This document shows, one piece after another, positions 12,799-13,109 of a DNA stretch of 13,109 nt. The notes under the pieces are model-generated. The model was given only the letters and a program-made list of their open reading frames with translations. It searched no databases and was not told where the DNA came from. A program made the position numbers and the translations under genes. Origin of the DNA: an uncultured Clostridia bacterium (lineage in GTDB: Bacteria; Bacillota; Clostridia; Christensenellales; Pumilibacteraceae); NCBI GenBank assembly GCA_947588325.1, contig CANPYH010000030.1, forward strand, positions 1 through 13,109, read 5' to 3'. The stretch's first letter is position 1; each line of letters opens with the position of its first letter.

Positions 12799-13109
12799 AT
12801 GTTATTCGGTAATTCGTGCGGCTGTAAAAACCGCTGCGGATGCAACAGATATGAGGACGATTGCGTCCCCTCTATCCCTACCCCGCCCTGCAACCCGAAC
12901 GGGCAAGGTATCCCCGGTCCCCAAGGCCCCGCAGGTCCGCAAGGCCCGCAAGGCCCGATAGGCCCCCAAGGTCCCATAGGCGCAACAGGTCCGATGGGTC
13001 CGACAGGCCCGCGAGGTGCAACGGGCCCGATGGGGCCGGTAGGCCCAACAGGTGCAACAGGCCCGGCGGGAGGCCCGATAGGCCCGACAGGTCCGGCAGG
13101 CCCGCGAGG
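12799..13109 (+). CDS. Collagen-like Gly-X-Y repeat protein (partial, runs off the window)
   Basis: ATG at 12799 follows AAAGGAGG by eight bases. The first 36 residues are Cys-rich (NSCGCKNRCGCN, then DDC and PPC), followed by Gly-Pro-X repeats that continue to the window edge: GIPGPQGPAG, GPIGPQGPIG, GATGPMGPTG and similar. Such proteins form collagen-like triple helices, typically on spores or the cell surface (BclA-like exosporium proteins are the known example). Threonine at the third position could be glycosylated. There is no classical signal peptide. The Cys cluster may crosslink the protein to a spore or surface layer (inference). One register break (GPAGGPIGP) adds a single Gly. The C-terminal domain lies outside the window. 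Confidence 0.92.
   Translation, partial: MLFGNSCGCKNRCGCNRYEDDCVPSIPTPPCNPNGQGIPGPQGPAGPQGPQGPIGPQGPIGATGPMGPTGPRGATGPMGPVGPTGATGPAGGPIGPTGPAGPR

Noticed and set aside
12907..13109. Short tandem GGC-CCG-like repeats suggesting a repeat array or CRISPR
   Set aside because: They are Gly-X-Y codons of a continuous reading frame with no spacers.

Overview
The window looks like a chromosomal segment of a Bacillota bacterium, probably a gut-type clostridium. It has strong AGGAGG-type ribosome binding sites, TTGACA/TATAAT promoters, a feoA-feoB operon with the small FeoB-associated Cys-rich membrane protein, a short two-domain DtxR/MntR-type regulator and a collagen-like Gly-X-Y surface protein. 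The backbone runs, on the minus strand, dtxR-like regulator (10113-10484), feoA (9442-9810), feoB (7145-9445), Cys-rich protein (6948-7142), and then a membrane-anchored protein that leaves the window at position 1. The collagen-like gene starts at 12799 on the plus strand.

Two accessory modules interrupt this backbone, each in an intergenic region and each bracketed by long direct repeats. Module 1 (627-6386) is an AT-rich, tightly coupled six-gene minus-strand operon. In order it encodes a radical SAM protein, a ParB/Srx-like protein, a small PD-(D/E)XK nuclease, an SNF2-family helicase, a second ParB/Srx-like protein and a protein with a winged-helix-like segment. I do not recognise this combination as any named system. 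It is the best candidate here for an undescribed DNA-modification, anti-element or mobile-element-derived system.

Module 1 is flanked on both sides by the same two perfect repeats. Repeat A (65 bp, 165-229 and 6590-6654) carries a promoter whose spacer contains a run of ten G, a classic arrangement for phase variation by slippage. One copy points into the six-gene operon and the other into the membrane-protein gene. Repeat B (72 bp, 498-569 and 6761-6832) carries a rho-independent terminator; one copy closes the operon and the other closes the feo operon. Recombination between either repeat pair would remove the whole operon and leave the neighbours with an intact promoter and terminator.

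Module 2 (10661-12451) is a single AAA-type ATPase with a C-terminal PD-(D/E)XK-like domain. It is bracketed by a 63/66-bp direct repeat (10556-10618 and 12651-12716) and lies between the dtxR-like gene and the collagen-like gene. Its promoter is surrounded by an operator-like array of GGGGTTAYA-type half-sites. It shares a 13-base sequence just after the -10 box with the promoter of module 1.

The feo genes form one iron-uptake unit with an ideal promoter and an upstream palindrome that the adjacent DtxR-like regulator could bind. No tRNA, rRNA, CRISPR array, transposase or integrase gene is visible.
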